Counted from the first letter of the stretch, positions 1 through 8,135 are shown. The stretch: DNA of 14,617 nt from Caldithrix sp. (GCA_020722685.1 DYKH01000127.1:1-14617), one strand, 5' to 3'. The notes: generated by a model from the letters alone, not told the origin. Translations and numbers: made by a program.

Positions 1-1
1 G

Positions 2-655
2 CCCTTGGCGGGTCTGGCGGCGGGGGGTCTGCTGGCGGCCATGTTTTTCGGCGGCGCGTTTGATGGCCTCAAGCCGATGGATTTCATCATCATTGCCCTG
101 TTTGCTCTCGGCGCGTTCATGCTGATCCGGGCACTGCGCAAATCCAGCCAGTCTACGGCTTCGCCCTACGCGCGTTCAACGGCAGGCGCAATGCCCGGTC
201 AAGCACCGCAACCGTCGAGCATCGGTTCGTTTTCAAACGCCGGCTCAGCACAAGCCACACTCCCGAATGCGCCAGCCTGGTTCAACGAAGATTCCTTCCT
301 GCAGGGGGCCAAGGCGCATTTCACCAATCTGCAACGTGCCTGGGATGCCAACGATCTTAAAACCATGCAGGAATACTTCTCCCCTGAGTTGTTTCTGGAA
401 CTGGCGCGCGAGCGCGCCCGTATCGGTGACGAAAACAACGTGACCGAAGTACAGAGCCTGAACGCACAACTACTGGATTTGAGCCGTGAAGGCGACTCGG
501 TTGTGGCGTCTGTCCTCTTTCAAGGCATGGTGCGCGAGAATTACGGCCAGCCTGAGCCAATCGCTGAAATCTGGCATGTTCGCCACGCGGCGGACTCAGC
601 TCAGGGTGATTGGTTGATTGTCGGCATTCAGCAATACAATCAGTCCATCCACTGA
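2..655 (+). CDS. Tim44-like domain membrane protein, 5' end cut off by the window
   Basis: The reading frame is already open at the first base and starts mid-protein in a glycine/alanine-rich hydrophobic stretch, so the N-terminus lies outside the window; a TTG at position 5 is probably internal. About 217 residues are visible. Two hydrophobic segments (visible residues about 1-20 and 25-43) are joined by a short loop. A Ser/Gln/Ala-rich linker follows to about residue 85, then a soluble domain to the end that begins with WFNEDSFLQGAKAHFTNLQ and continues through a helix containing MQEYFSPELFLELARER. This order, glycine-rich membrane anchor then Tim44-like fold, is typical of bacterial Tim44-like proteins. 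Their role is not settled; the fold is related to the mitochondrial import motor subunit Tim44. It is transcribed alone towards a strong terminator and is convergent with pssA. Family assignment is from motif style, fairly confident; function unknown. Confidence 0.75.
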   Translation, partial: PLAGLAAGGLLAAMFFGGAFDGLKPMDFIIIALFALGAFMLIRALRKSSQSTASPYARSTAGAMPGQAPQPSSIGSFSNAGSAQATLPNAPAWFNEDSFLQGAKAHFTNLQRAWDANDLKTMQEYFSPELFLELARERARIGDENNVTEVQSLNAQLLDLSREGDSVVASVLFQGMVRENYGQPEPIAEIWHVRHAADSAQGDWLIVGIQQYNQSIH

Positions 656-670
656 TCGCCTTGATAATCA

Positions 671-699
671 AAAGCCCGGGTCGACCGGGCTTTTTTTGT
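671..699 (+). terminator. Rho-independent terminator, probably bidirectional
   Basis: A perfect 9-bp stem (AAAGCCCGG at 671-679, CCGGGCTTT at 685-693) encloses a 5-base loop and runs into seven T on the plus strand (691-697). It sits 15 bases after the stop of the Tim44-like gene. Read on the minus strand, the same hairpin lies about 30 bases after the pssA stop and is followed by CTTTTGATT, so it probably also ends the convergent ilv-pssA operon, though with a weaker U tract. Confidence 0.9.
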
Positions 700-724
700 G
701 ATCATGCAAAAGTAAATCAGGCAT

Positions 725-1516
725 TCACGACGATTTTCTGCTCAGCTTTCGCACCCGACGAGCAATGAACCACAGTGGCGCCGACAGCGCATAGGCAGAG
801 GCAATCAGCCACAAGGTAAGCGGAAAGTCCTTCAGCGCGAGCACAAACAGCAGAATCAACAAGGGCACGCTCAAGAACGAAACACGAATCTGCGGACTCA
901 CGCTCTTGAAACTGTAGTACGGCATGCTCGACACCATCAATAGTCCGGTGACGACGGTTATAATCCAGACCCAACCGATATTTTCCTGAAATGCAATACC
1001 GTGCTCCTCGAAGAACCAGACCATCCCCATCAGCACAGCAGCGGCGGCAGGTGAAGCCAGACCAACAAAGTACTTCTTGTCGACGGTTTCCACCTGAACA
1101 TTGAAACGCGCCAAGCGGACCGCAGCGGCCGCGACGAACACGAAAGCGCCCAGCATCCCCCAACGATCGCCAATGCCATTCAAACTCCACTGGAAGACGA
1201 TCACTGCCGGAGCCAGGCCAAAGGAAATGACATCGGACAGGGAGTCGTACTGCACACCGAAATCCGACTGTGTATTGGTCAGCCTCGCCACGCGACCGTC
1301 CAGGCCATCGAGGATCATGGCTACGAATATAGCCATGGCCGCCTGTTCGAAATCACCTTGAATGGCCCGCAAAATCGCAAAAAAACCGGCGAAAAGCGCG
1401 CCCGTGGTAAAGAGATTCGGCAACAGATAAATGGCCTTACGGCGATGTTTTGGCGCCCCGTCATCCGTCATGTGGCTATCCGGCTCCAAATGCTTTTCCG
1501 ATTTTTGATCCATCAT
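725..1516 (-). CDS. pssA: CDP-diacylglycerol--serine O-phosphatidyltransferase
   Basis: This 263-residue integral membrane enzyme transfers phosphatidyl from CDP-diacylglycerol to L-serine, making phosphatidylserine, the precursor of phosphatidylethanolamine. The full CDP-alcohol phosphatidyltransferase signature is visible: D70, D73-G74, A77-R78, G87, D91 and D95, with the spacing expected for the two-metal active site. At least six hydrophobic segments follow the polar, His/Lys/Arg-containing N-terminal tail (residues 1-28). An AAGGTG Shine-Dalgarno lies 5 bases before two tandem ATG codons; either may be used. It is the last gene of the ilv run, 177 bases after ilvC. The ilvB-ilvH-ilvC-pssA order is common in beta- and gammaproteobacteria. 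This is the multi-spanning type II enzyme, not the unrelated E. coli PssA type. Confident. Confidence 0.93.
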   Translation of the reverse strand: MMDQKSEKHLEPDSHMTDDGAPKHRRKAIYLLPNLFTTGALFAGFFAILRAIQGDFEQAAMAIFVAMILDGLDGRVARLTNTQSDFGVQYDSLSDVISFGLAPAVIVFQWSLNGIGDRWGMLGAFVFVAAAAVRLARFNVQVETVDKKYFVGLASPAAAAVLMGMVWFFEEHGIAFQENIGWVWIITVVTGLLMVSSMPYYSFKSVSPQIRVSFLSVPLLILLFVLALKDFPLTLWLIASAYALSAPLWFIARRVRKLSRKSS

Positions 1517-1602
1517 GTGGTCACCTTATTCAAGTTGATTGAGGATATTCTAAAAGGAGAATGTGACGATCGTGCAGTGAAGCCGATCCCCCAAATAGAA
1601 AA

Positions 1603-1644
1603 CCCAAACGCTCAGCCGATTTATTGTCAGGGCCTTTGTTTGGG
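1603..1644 (-). repeat. Inverted repeat between ilvC and pssA
   Basis: On the minus strand CCCAAAC (1638-1644) pairs with GTTTGGG (1603-1609) across a 28-base interior; TTTTCTATTT follows the second arm. A second, smaller stem (GCCCC/GGGGC) lies closer to the ilvC stop, at about 1652-1671. The arrangement resembles a weak partial terminator or processing hairpin that could lower pssA expression relative to ilvC. The large loop makes a true terminator uncertain. Confidence 0.35.
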
Positions 1645-1693
1645 TCGGGTTGCCCCTGCAAGGACGGGGCTAGCTCAGCAAGAAGCAATCAGA

Positions 1694-2734
<1,041 letters not shown>

Positions 2735-2770
2735 TTAAAGTCGAATAAAAAAATCAGATCTGCGAGCGCA

Positions 2771-3271
2771 TCATGCCTCGGGCACGGACATGCCACGCGG
2801 ACCACGCGCAATTCCGAGCGCGCCGGAGCGTACGATTTCAACCACCGGGATATCCCCCAGCGCCGAAAGAAACGCGTCCAGCTTGTGTCCCGGCCCCACC
2901 ATCTGGATGGTGTAGCTCGTTTCGCTGACATCGATAATCTGGCCACGGAAAATTTCGGCCAAACGGTAGACCTCTTCCCGATAGCGCTCGACAGCCTGCA
3001 CCTTGATCAGCATGAGTTCACGCTCGATATGGGGGGCATCTGCCATGTCCTGAACCTTGATCACATCAATCAACTTGTTGAGCTGCTTGATGATCTGCTC
3101 GATGATCTGTTCATCACCGCGCGTAACCAGGGTCATCCGCGACAAGGTTTCGTCGACGGTGGGTGCAACGCACAGCGATTCAATGTTGTAACCGCGTGCG
3201 GAAAATAAACCGGCAACCCGTGACAGGGCGCCTGCTTCGTTTTCAATCAAAATTGAGATGATGTGCCGCAT
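2771..3271 (-). CDS. ilvH: Acetolactate synthase small (regulatory) subunit
   Basis: This 166-residue regulatory subunit activates the large subunit and confers valine feedback inhibition. The N-terminal ACT domain (about residues 2-76) begins MRHIISILIENEAGALSRV and continues with GLFSARGYNIESL, the loop where branched-chain amino acids bind in this family. The C-terminal ACT-like half spans about 80-160. The length is normal (usually about 160-165). The ATG is only 3 bases after the large-subunit TAA, with no clear Shine-Dalgarno (GGTATAAGAC precedes it), so translation is probably coupled to ilvB. The name ilvN is equally usable; the sequence resembles the IlvH type. Very confident. Confidence 0.97.
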   Translation of the reverse strand: MRHIISILIENEAGALSRVAGLFSARGYNIESLCVAPTVDETLSRMTLVTRGDEQIIEQIIKQLNKLIDVIKVQDMADAPHIERELMLIKVQAVERYREEVYRLAEIFRGQIIDVSETSYTIQMVGPGHKLDAFLSALGDIPVVEIVRSGALGIARGPRGMSVPEA

Positions 3272-3274
3272 GTC

Positions 3275-4975
3275 TTATACCAGAATCATTTCATTCAAAC
3301 CGGCACCGGCTGGCACCATCGGGTAAACATTCTCGGTCGGGTCGGTCTGGAAATCCATGAAGACCAGCCGATCGCGCATGGCGAACGCTTCGCGCAAGGC
3401 CCCCTCGACGTCGGATGCCTTTTCGATCCGCATACCCACGTGACCATAAGATTCCGCCAGCTTGACGAAATCCGGCAGGGCTTCCATGTAACTCATGGCG
3501 TAGCGCCCAGAATAAAAGAATTCCTGCCACTGACGCACCATGCCGAGATAACGGTTGTTCAGACTGACGACCTTGATCGGCAGGTGATACTGCAATGCCG
3601 TGGACAATTCCTGCGTACACATCTGGATACTGCCTTCGCCCGTCACACAGACGACTTCTTCGTCCGGGAAGGCGAACTTGGCCCCCAGCGCGGCGGGCAG
3701 ACCAAAACCCATCGTGCCCAAGCCGCCGGAGTTCAACCAGCGGTTCGGCTTGTCGAAACCATAGTACTGGGCAGCCCACATCTGATGCTGGCCCACATCG
3801 GAAGCCACGAACGCGTCTCCCTTGGTGATTTCCCAGACTTTCTGCACCACATACTGAGGTTTGATCACCTCGCCATTGGTCTTGTAGTCGAGGCAGCGCA
3901 TTTCACGCCACTGCTCGATCTGCGCCCACCAGGCAGCGATGGCTTCTTTCTGCTTGGCACCGCCCGCGTCTTCGATCAAAGGCAGCATTTCTTCCAGTAC
4001 GGATTTGACCGAACCGACGATTGGCACGTCCACAACAACATTCTTGGAAATGGACGCCGGATCAATATCGATATGCACGATCTTGGCAGTCGGACAGAAC
4101 TTGGCGAGATTACCCGTCACCCGGTCATCGAAGCGCGCGCCGATGGCAATGAGCACGTCGCAGTGATGCATCCCCATGTTCGCTTCATAAGTGCCGTGCA
4201 TGCCCAGCATGCCGAGGAACTGCCGGTCACTCGCCGGGTACGCGCCCAAGCCCATCAAGGTATTTGTGATCGGATAATTGAGCAGACGGGCAAACCGGGT
4301 CAGCTGCTCTGCGGCACGCCCCAGCACGACGCCGCCACCGGAATAGATCATCGGCCGTTCGGCGTTGACGATCAGGTCAACGGCCTTGCGAATCTGACCG
4401 CTATGCCCTTTCACCGTCGGGTGATAGGAACGCAAGGAAACAGATTGGGGATATTCGAATGGAATCAGCACACGGGGGTCGGTAACATCCTTGGGTATAT
4501 CGACCACGACCGGCCCGGGGCGTCCGGTCGTGGCAATATAAAATGCCTTTTTCATCGTCTCGGCCAGATCGCGGACATCCTTGACCAAGAAGTTGTGTTT
4601 GACGCAAGGGCGTGTAATGCCAACGCTATCGACTTCCTGGAACGCGTCATTGCCGATGAGACTGGTTGGTACCTGCCCGGTAATCACAACCAGCGGAATC
4701 GAATCCATGTGCGCTGTCGCAATACCGGTGACGGCATTGGTCGCACCCGGGCCGGACGTCACCAGCACGACACCGGGTTTGCCGGTGGCACGCGCATAGC
4801 CATCAGCCATGTGCACGGCACCCTGCTCATGACGGACCAGAATATGTTGAACCTGCTCCTGCTGGAACAAGGCATCATAAATGTGTAGAACGGCGCCACC
4901 GGGATAGCCGAATACAGCCTCTACCCCTTCAGCTTTCAAGCATTCCACCAGGATTTGACCACCGGACAATTCCAC
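3275..4975 (-). CDS. ilvB: Acetolactate synthase large (catalytic) subunit
   Basis: This thiamine-diphosphate enzyme of 566 residues condenses two pyruvates to acetolactate, or pyruvate with 2-oxobutyrate to acetohydroxybutyrate. Visible motifs are FGYPGGAVL (22-30), the catalytic glutamate E50 in [12 protein letters not shown], the FAD-binding region around [10 protein letters not shown] (about 278-287), and the thiamine/metal motif beginning GEGSIQM (about 445) with its asparagines in LNNRYLG (about 471). The usual GDG is GEG here, a variant I know from related proteobacterial enzymes. The start is GTG at 4973-4975, chosen because residues [13 protein letters not shown] align with the usual N-terminus and no upstream ATG fits; a weak AAGAGAGA lies 6-14 bases before it. 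It is the first gene of ilvBHC-pssA. It could equally be named ilvI. Very confident in function. Confidence 0.97.
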   Translation of the reverse strand: MELSGGQILVECLKAEGVEAVFGYPGGAVLHIYDALFQQEQVQHILVRHEQGAVHMADGYARATGKPGVVLVTSGPGATNAVTGIATAHMDSIPLVVITGQVPTSLIGNDAFQEVDSVGITRPCVKHNFLVKDVRDLAETMKKAFYIATTGRPGPVVVDIPKDVTDPRVLIPFEYPQSVSLRSYHPTVKGHSGQIRKAVDLIVNAERPMIYSGGGVVLGRAAEQLTRFARLLNYPITNTLMGLGAYPASDRQFLGMLGMHGTYEANMGMHHCDVLIAIGARFDDRVTGNLAKFCPTAKIVHIDIDPASISKNVVVDVPIVGSVKSVLEEMLPLIEDAGGAKQKEAIAAWWAQIEQWREMRCLDYKTNGEVIKPQYVVQKVWEITKGDAFVASDVGQHQMWAAQYYGFDKPNRWLNSGGLGTMGFGLPAALGAKFAFPDEEVVCVTGEGSIQMCTQELSTALQYHLPIKVVSLNNRYLGMVRQWQEFFYSGRYAMSYMEALPDFVKLAESYGHVGMRIEKASDVEGALREAFAMRDRLVFMDFQTDPTENVYPMVPAGAGLNEMILV

Positions 4976-5292
4976 GAGCGTTCTCTCTTATTTTTTTATT
5001 GAAAGACAAGGCCTTGCCCGAACGGGTGCATTAATTAAGGCACCGAATCGAACCAAGGCCTAATGTTTTTGGCGCTCATAAAGCGCCACAGGAAACCTGA
5101 CAAACATGCGTCTGAATTCGCGGCGACAGGGCCAAAAGTCATCAGCCTAGTCAACCCACCCTGCGAAAACAAATGAATCCAAGCCGAGTAATATAGCTCT
5201 TTATGAGCCAAATTGCATCGCCGAGTTTCCCACTTGAACCAACAACGCGCGGTGCGCCAGCAAGGGCGCATGATTAACGGGCAGCCTGTTCG
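4976..5292 (-). promoter_or_regulatory. Leader/promoter region of the ilv operon
   Basis: This 317-base stretch between the DUF302-like gene and ilvB holds no gene I can support. Read on the minus strand towards ilvB it contains: a -10-like TATATT (5190-5195) with only a poor -35; a perfect 7-bp hairpin TGGCGCT/AGCGCCA (5070-5088); and a nested structure with outer 8-bp arms AGGCCTTG/CAAGGCCT (5054-5061 and 5009-5016). Inside the nested structure, GGTGC/GCACC (5040-5044 with 5025-5029) overlaps a second small stem CCCG/CGGG (5017-5026). The last two cannot form together, so a leader that switches structure is possible. A TTAACG/CGTTAA repeat (about 5276-5297) spans the end of the upstream gene. 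An Ile/Val/Leu-rich leader peptide was not found. Confidence 0.45.
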
Positions 5293-6225
5293 TTAAAAGC
5301 CACCAAACCCATTGTCCGAATTAGTCACCAATGCGCCGCCCATCGCCTTTTGCAATACTTTTTTGATTGCATCAGGCGAGCTGCGCAGTTTGAAGAAAGA
5401 GGCATCGCTCCCCATCATCGGTAAATCCGGGAAGAAAAGCGCCATGCGGAAGCGCAGGTTCAGCGCCTCTGCTTCCTTGTTGTTCAAAAGCACTTCATAA
5501 GGCAGGAAGGCGTAGCGGTGCGGCATTCCGCTATCAATAGCATCGACCAGCGCAACTCCATTGGCGTTGTTGTCCTTAACTCCAGACAGATCCACACCGA
5601 ACACTTCCTGATCCTTGCCCGGAATCTTTATTTTATAGACCAGGCCGACACCATCCTTTTTCGCCGCCAATCGACTGAGAATCTTCTGCTCCCCTGTAGA
5701 AAAACCAGGGTAACCACCCAAATCAACCGGATCATTGAAGGTTTCCATGCCGAAACCATATTGATAATTGGCCAGCTGCTCTACCGTTCGCGGCTTGGCA
5801 CCAAAGGTTTTCTCCGCGCCCAGAATCCCCGCCAATGCTTTGGCGACGGACTCATTATCTGATGCCAAGCGGTAACCGGCCGCCACATACGGCGGGTTCA
5901 TGTAGGTCACATAGGTTTTACCCTTGTGTTCTTCCAGAGAAATACTCAGCGCAGCACCGTAGCCACCCCGCGGGGTTTGCGAAGCAGTCCTCAACATCGC
6001 CGGACTGCTGATCGAAAGCACAATCACATTCTTCACGGGTGAGTAATGTCCGACCACTTCAAACCCGCCCTTAACCAGCTTCGCTTGAATCGTTTTATCC
6101 GCGTCAGCCAACGGGGCTGATAGTGTCGAGCCCTCAACAAAAGGCCGCAAACCAGCAGCCACAGAGACGGAAGGCACAACCAATGAAGACAGGATGACCA
6201 AAAACAAAATGCGCACAGACTTCAT
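5293..6225 (-). CDS. Exported DUF302-like protein of unknown function, downstream of dsrE2
   Basis: A predicted secreted protein of about 310 residues. MKSVRILFLVILSSLVVPSV plus SVAA is a typical Sec signal peptide with cleavage near residue 24, so the mature protein is periplasmic and has no further membrane segment. Residues about 35-115 (GGFEVVGHYSP, then GGYGAALSISLEEHKGK, then VTYMNPPYVAAGYRL) resemble a DUF302 domain, including the Asn-Pro near its end. The rest has SFFKLRSSPDAIKKVLQKAMGG near the C-terminus and no cysteine that I can find, so a persulfide-carrier role through its own thiol is unlikely. Start: ATG at 6225 follows AGGGG by 10 bases; the GTG at 6228 fits that site slightly better. 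It lies 75 bases after dsrE2, the last gene in that run. DUF302 assignment is moderate; the role is unknown. Confidence 0.7.
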   Translation of the reverse strand: MKSVRILFLVILSSLVVPSVSVAAGLRPFVEGSTLSAPLADADKTIQAKLVKGGFEVVGHYSPVKNVIVLSISSPAMLRTASQTPRGGYGAALSISLEEHKGKTYVTYMNPPYVAAGYRLASDNESVAKALAGILGAEKTFGAKPRTVEQLANYQYGFGMETFNDPVDLGGYPGFSTGEQKILSRLAAKKDGVGLVYKIKIPGKDQEVFGVDLSGVKDNNANGVALVDAIDSGMPHRYAFLPYEVLLNNKEAEALNLRFRMALFFPDLPMMGSDASFFKLRSSPDAIKKVLQKAMGGALVTNSDNGFGGF

Positions 6226-6270
6226 CACCAAACTACCCCTGAAAAATCCTTAAAATTTTTATCAACAAAT

Positions 6271-6290
6271 CTCCCCGAACGCTCAGGAAG
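6271..6290 (-). terminator. Weak hairpin between dsrE2 and the DUF302-like gene
   Basis: On the minus strand CTTCCTGA and TCGGGGAG form an 8-bp stem with two G-U pairs and a GCGU loop, followed by ATTTGTTGAT. It starts 11 bases after the dsrE2 stop. The U content is low, so it may slow or process the transcript rather than end it. If it does terminate, the DUF302-like gene would need its own promoter in the remaining 45 bases. Confidence 0.3.
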
Positions 6291-6300
6291 CACCGCAACA

Positions 6301-6672
6301 TCATATGTATAGAGACACTGCCGCCTGACGGGCAAACTGATAGAAGCTCATGGCCCCGGCCAGTTCCACTCCAGGGATCAGCACCTTTGGCTGTACACCG
6401 ATCTCCGCCATGGAGTCAGAACAAGCAATCAACCGAACCCCCTCCTCCTGAGCCATCGATCTCATTTCAGCGAGCGCGGCATCCTGCTCCCCTTGCTGTA
6501 AAAACCGTACGCCGGTTTGTGTGAAGAAAATTGCGGCGGGATCTTCCGTTGCAATCGCGGCGAGCGAGAGCGACAACGCCGAACGGACAGCGCCCGGATC
6601 GTCGCGGGAAAGAATGATGGCCATCCCTGCCCGAGCAAGGTCATGAGCCATGTCGGGGATGGATTTACTCAC
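6301..6672 (-). CDS. dsrE2: DsrE2-like sulfur-transfer protein (DsrE/F family)
   Basis: This 123-residue protein belongs to the DsrE/DsrF-like family, which passes sulfane sulfur as a cysteine persulfide. The C-terminal half shows the DsrE2 pattern clearly: EEGVRLIACSDSMAEIGVQ with the single conserved cysteine C84, then GVELAGAMSFYQFARQAAVSLYI. IFFTQTGVRFL (about 48-58) matches the central strand and following helix. The N-terminus lacks the extra hydrophobic segment of longer, membrane-associated DsrE2 proteins. The GTG start overlaps the tusA TGA as GTGA, which implies coupled translation; an ATG seven codons later is an alternative. With rhodanese and TusA directly upstream this is the rhd-tusA-dsrE2 arrangement known from sulfur oxidisers, where it serves the cytoplasmic sulfur relay. 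Family confident, exact partner inferred. Confidence 0.87.
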   Translation of the reverse strand: MSKSIPDMAHDLARAGMAIILSRDDPGAVRSALSLSLAAIATEDPAAIFFTQTGVRFLQQGEQDAALAEMRSMAQEEGVRLIACSDSMAEIGVQPKVLIPGVELAGAMSFYQFARQAAVSLYI

Positions 6673-6899
6673 GAAGATTTGGCCAAGGTGATTTTGAAGA
6701 ACTCTGGCGAGCCGGCCTCGCGCTCTACGCCAATCAGTTCATGGCCAGCCTGAGCGCAGTAAGCTTCGAAGTCCGCTGGCGCACCCAAATCGGTCGCCCA
6801 AATCTGGACGACTTCACCGGGTGTCGCCGTGGACAGATGCCGGCGAGCTCGCAGCAATGGCATGGGACAGCGCATGCCTCGGGCGTCGATCACTTCCAC
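6669..6899 (-). CDS. tusA: TusA-family sulfur carrier protein
   Basis: A 76-residue SirA/TusA-like protein. The signature GMRCPMPLLRARR carries the CPxP motif with the persulfide-bearing C11, and C48 lies in the second helix (FEAYCAQAGHEL). The size and the beta-alpha-beta-alpha-beta-beta pattern fit the family (about 75-80 residues). It accepts sulfur from rhodanese and hands it to DsrE2-type proteins or to a downstream oxidation system; in other bacteria TusA also feeds tRNA thiolation. The position between a rhodanese and dsrE2 favours the dissimilatory role. The start is GTG at 6897-6899, three bases after the rhodanese TAA, with AGAG 6-9 bases upstream. The GTG is required because the only later Met lies just before the CPxP motif. 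Very confident in family. Confidence 0.93.
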   Translation of the reverse strand: MEVIDARGMRCPMPLLRARRHLSTATPGEVVQIWATDLGAPADFEAYCAQAGHELIGVEREAGSPEFFKITLAKSS

Positions 6900-6902
6900 C
6901 GA

Positions 6903-7220
6903 TTACTCTGGGGCAGCCAAGGGGAGCCCGGAACCGGCCCAATACATCACGCCGCCATCGAGGTTATGCAATCCAGTCAAACCCTGTCCGGCCAGAAAGT
7001 GGCATGCCTGGGCCGAACGGGCGCCACTATGGCAATAGATCACAACATCCTTATCGGTTTTGAATTGATCCACATTCATGGGAACAAGGTGCAACGGTAT
7101 CAATTTGGCCCCCTTGATCACGCCACGCACCGTCTCTGAAGGTCCGCGGACATCAACCAGCAGCACCTCATCAAGGCGGCCCTGCAATTCTTCCGGTGCG
7201 ATATTCTTGAAACTGGACAT
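6903..7220 (-). CDS. Single-domain rhodanese-like sulfurtransferase
   Basis: A 105-residue single rhodanese domain beginning MSSFKNIAPEELQGRL. The active-site loop CHSGARSA places the catalytic persulfide cysteine at C63, and LLVDVRGPSET (about 20-30) is the conserved CH2A-type strand and turn. There is no signal peptide, so it is cytoplasmic. It would load sulfur from thiosulfate, glutathione persulfide or another donor and pass it to TusA, encoded next. The ATG at 7220 was chosen because it matches the family N-terminus and has GTGAG upstream; an in-frame TTG seven codons earlier would add ILVSIG and is less likely. It is the first gene of the minus-strand sulfur run and is divergent from soxX. 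Very confident in family; donor inferred. Confidence 0.92.
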   Translation of the reverse strand: MSSFKNIAPEELQGRLDEVLLVDVRGPSETVRGVIKGAKLIPLHLVPMNVDQFKTDKDVVIYCHSGARSAQACHFLAGQGLTGLHNLDGGVMYWAGSGLPLAAPE

Positions 7221-7398
7221 TCCGATACTCACTAAAATCAAATGTAAAAAATTGACTTAAAGACGAGCGCACACCGGGCAACAACCACAACCGAACCTCA
7301 CAAGAAGATCAGAACCGTAAGGTCGGACTGACGCAACCACTCGAACATACGCCGCTAAAGGGGTAATTGATACCACAAACTCGCGTCCATCAACATGC

Positions 7399-7428
7399 AA
7401 AATATTTTCACCTGCATACAAATTTCAA
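7399..7428 (-). promoter_or_regulatory. Candidate sigma-70-type promoter for rhd-tusA-dsrE2
   Basis: On the minus strand TTGAAA (7423-7428, five of six consensus bases) is followed after 18 bases by TATTTT (7399-7404, four of six). Transcription would start near 7390 and leave an untranslated leader of about 170 bases before the rhodanese ATG. The long leader is unusual but the elements are the best I see in this direction. Confidence 0.35.
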
Positions 7429-7637
7429 ATTTCAAGGCCTAGAAATACTTCAAGGATGGGGGGGCGATGCTCCCAATAGAGTGGCGCGTTGAGACCAAGA
7501 GTCGTAATATTGAAAAATAGGGGCGTTTAATAAAAAAGCGAAAAAAAGTATCACGTTTTCACAAAAACATAGCAGGAGGAATATCGGCAAACGCTAATAT
7601 TTAACGGGCTACAGGTTCGGAAAGAAACCATGCCCAT

Positions 7638-7685
7638 ATAAAAAATTTTTTATTTGTCTCGTGTCACTTACCCACTACAGTGACA
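7638..7685 (+). promoter_or_regulatory. Candidate soxX promoter with UP-like palindrome and operator
   Basis: A perfect 16-base palindrome ATAAAAAATTTTTTAT (7638-7653) abuts a -35-like TTGTCT (7654-7659). A 16-base spacer follows, then a -10-like TACAGT (7676-7681). A perfect inverted repeat TGTCACT-N10-AGTGACA (7662-7668 and 7679-7685) covers the spacer and the -10 element. The A/T tract sits where an UP element would act, and the repeat sits where a dimeric repressor would block polymerase. Each hexamer matches consensus at about four of six positions, so the promoter alone is weak evidence; the combination is more convincing. Confidence 0.45.
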
Positions 7686-7754
7686 GGGTCAAATGACAAG
7701 AAGACCACCAAAACCATCTTGGCGCGTTGCGCGTCTGAAGAGGAGAGGATGATA

Positions 7755-8135
7755 ATGACACCAAAGATTCGAGCATTAACACAAACCGGCTCAGCTGTGA
7801 TCGTTGCAGCAAGCCTACTCATGGCCGGACAAGCCTTTGCGGCAGACTCTGCCCTGACCAAGAATCAGGAAGAGGGACGAGCTATTGCCTTCACAAAAAG
7901 TGAGGGCAATTGCCTGGCTTGTCACAAAATTGCAGACGGTACGCAGCCGGGAAATATCGGTCCGGCACTGATTGCGATGAAAATTCGCTATCCCAAGAAG
8001 CAAGAGCTTTTTGATGTGATTTGGGATCCGCGCAAAAAGTTTGGTAGCGGCGTGATCATGCCACCTTTCGGTGACCATAAGATCCTGACCAAGGAACAGA
8101 TTGAGAAAGTCGTCGACTATCTGTACACCCTTTGA
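7755..8135 (+). CDS. soxX: Sulfur-oxidising protein SoxX, monohaem cytochrome c
   Basis: SoxX is the small cytochrome subunit of SoxXA, which oxidatively links thiosulfate to the cysteine of the SoxYZ carrier in the periplasm. The 126-residue precursor has a Sec signal peptide (MTPKIRALTQ, hydrophobic core about 13-25, cleavage near A29 in AFA-AD). The haem motif is CLACH (C53, C56, H57), and M102 in GVIMPPFG is the expected sixth ligand. The C-terminus (LTKEQIEKVVDYLYTL) is the standard final cytochrome helix. The ATG at 7755 was chosen because AGGAG at 7741-7745 lies 9 bases upstream; the ATG at 7749 is too close to that site. soxA follows after 44 bases. Confident. Confidence 0.93.
   Translation: MTPKIRALTQTGSAVIVAASLLMAGQAFAADSALTKNQEEGRAIAFTKSEGNCLACHKIADGTQPGNIGPALIAMKIRYPKKQELFDVIWDPRKKFGSGVIMPPFGDHKILTKEQIEKVVDYLYTL

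Larger units (their letters stand above)
7221..7754. other. Divergent control region between rhd-tusA-dsrE2 and soxXA
   Basis: About 534 bases without a supportable protein gene. It is clearly more A/T-rich than its flanks, especially at 7380-7440 and 7500-7655. It contains a candidate leftward promoter (7399-7428), a run of seven G (about 7458-7464), an AGGAGG at about 7574-7579 that precedes no start codon, and the soxX promoter-operator complex (7638-7685). A 19-codon reading frame rich in arginine (7693-7752) ends just before the soxX ATG and is probably not translated. Confidence 0.6.

Noticed and set aside
3590..3650. GEG in place of GDG in the thiamine/metal motif of acetolactate synthase
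   Set aside because: Glutamate here is a variant I know from related proteobacterial enzymes, and the rest of the motif is intact, so it is not evidence of inactivity.
3263..4888. 541-codon plus-strand frame opposite ilvB
   Set aside because: It lies entirely over the unmistakable acetolactate synthase gene; its His/Arg-rich composition is that of an antisense reading of a GC-biased gene.
5035..5271. 78-codon minus-strand frame starting MRPCWRTARCW in the ilv upstream region
   Set aside because: Unusually rich in Cys, Trp and Arg, no Shine-Dalgarno, no recognisable family, and it runs through the inverted repeats of the leader.
7458..7464. Run of seven G as a possible phase-variable tract
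   Set aside because: It is not inside a gene and does not lie between the elements of the candidate promoters.
7570..7585. AGGAGGAATATC, a strong ribosome-site-like sequence in the divergent region
   Set aside because: No start codon follows at a usable distance and no reading frame extends from it.
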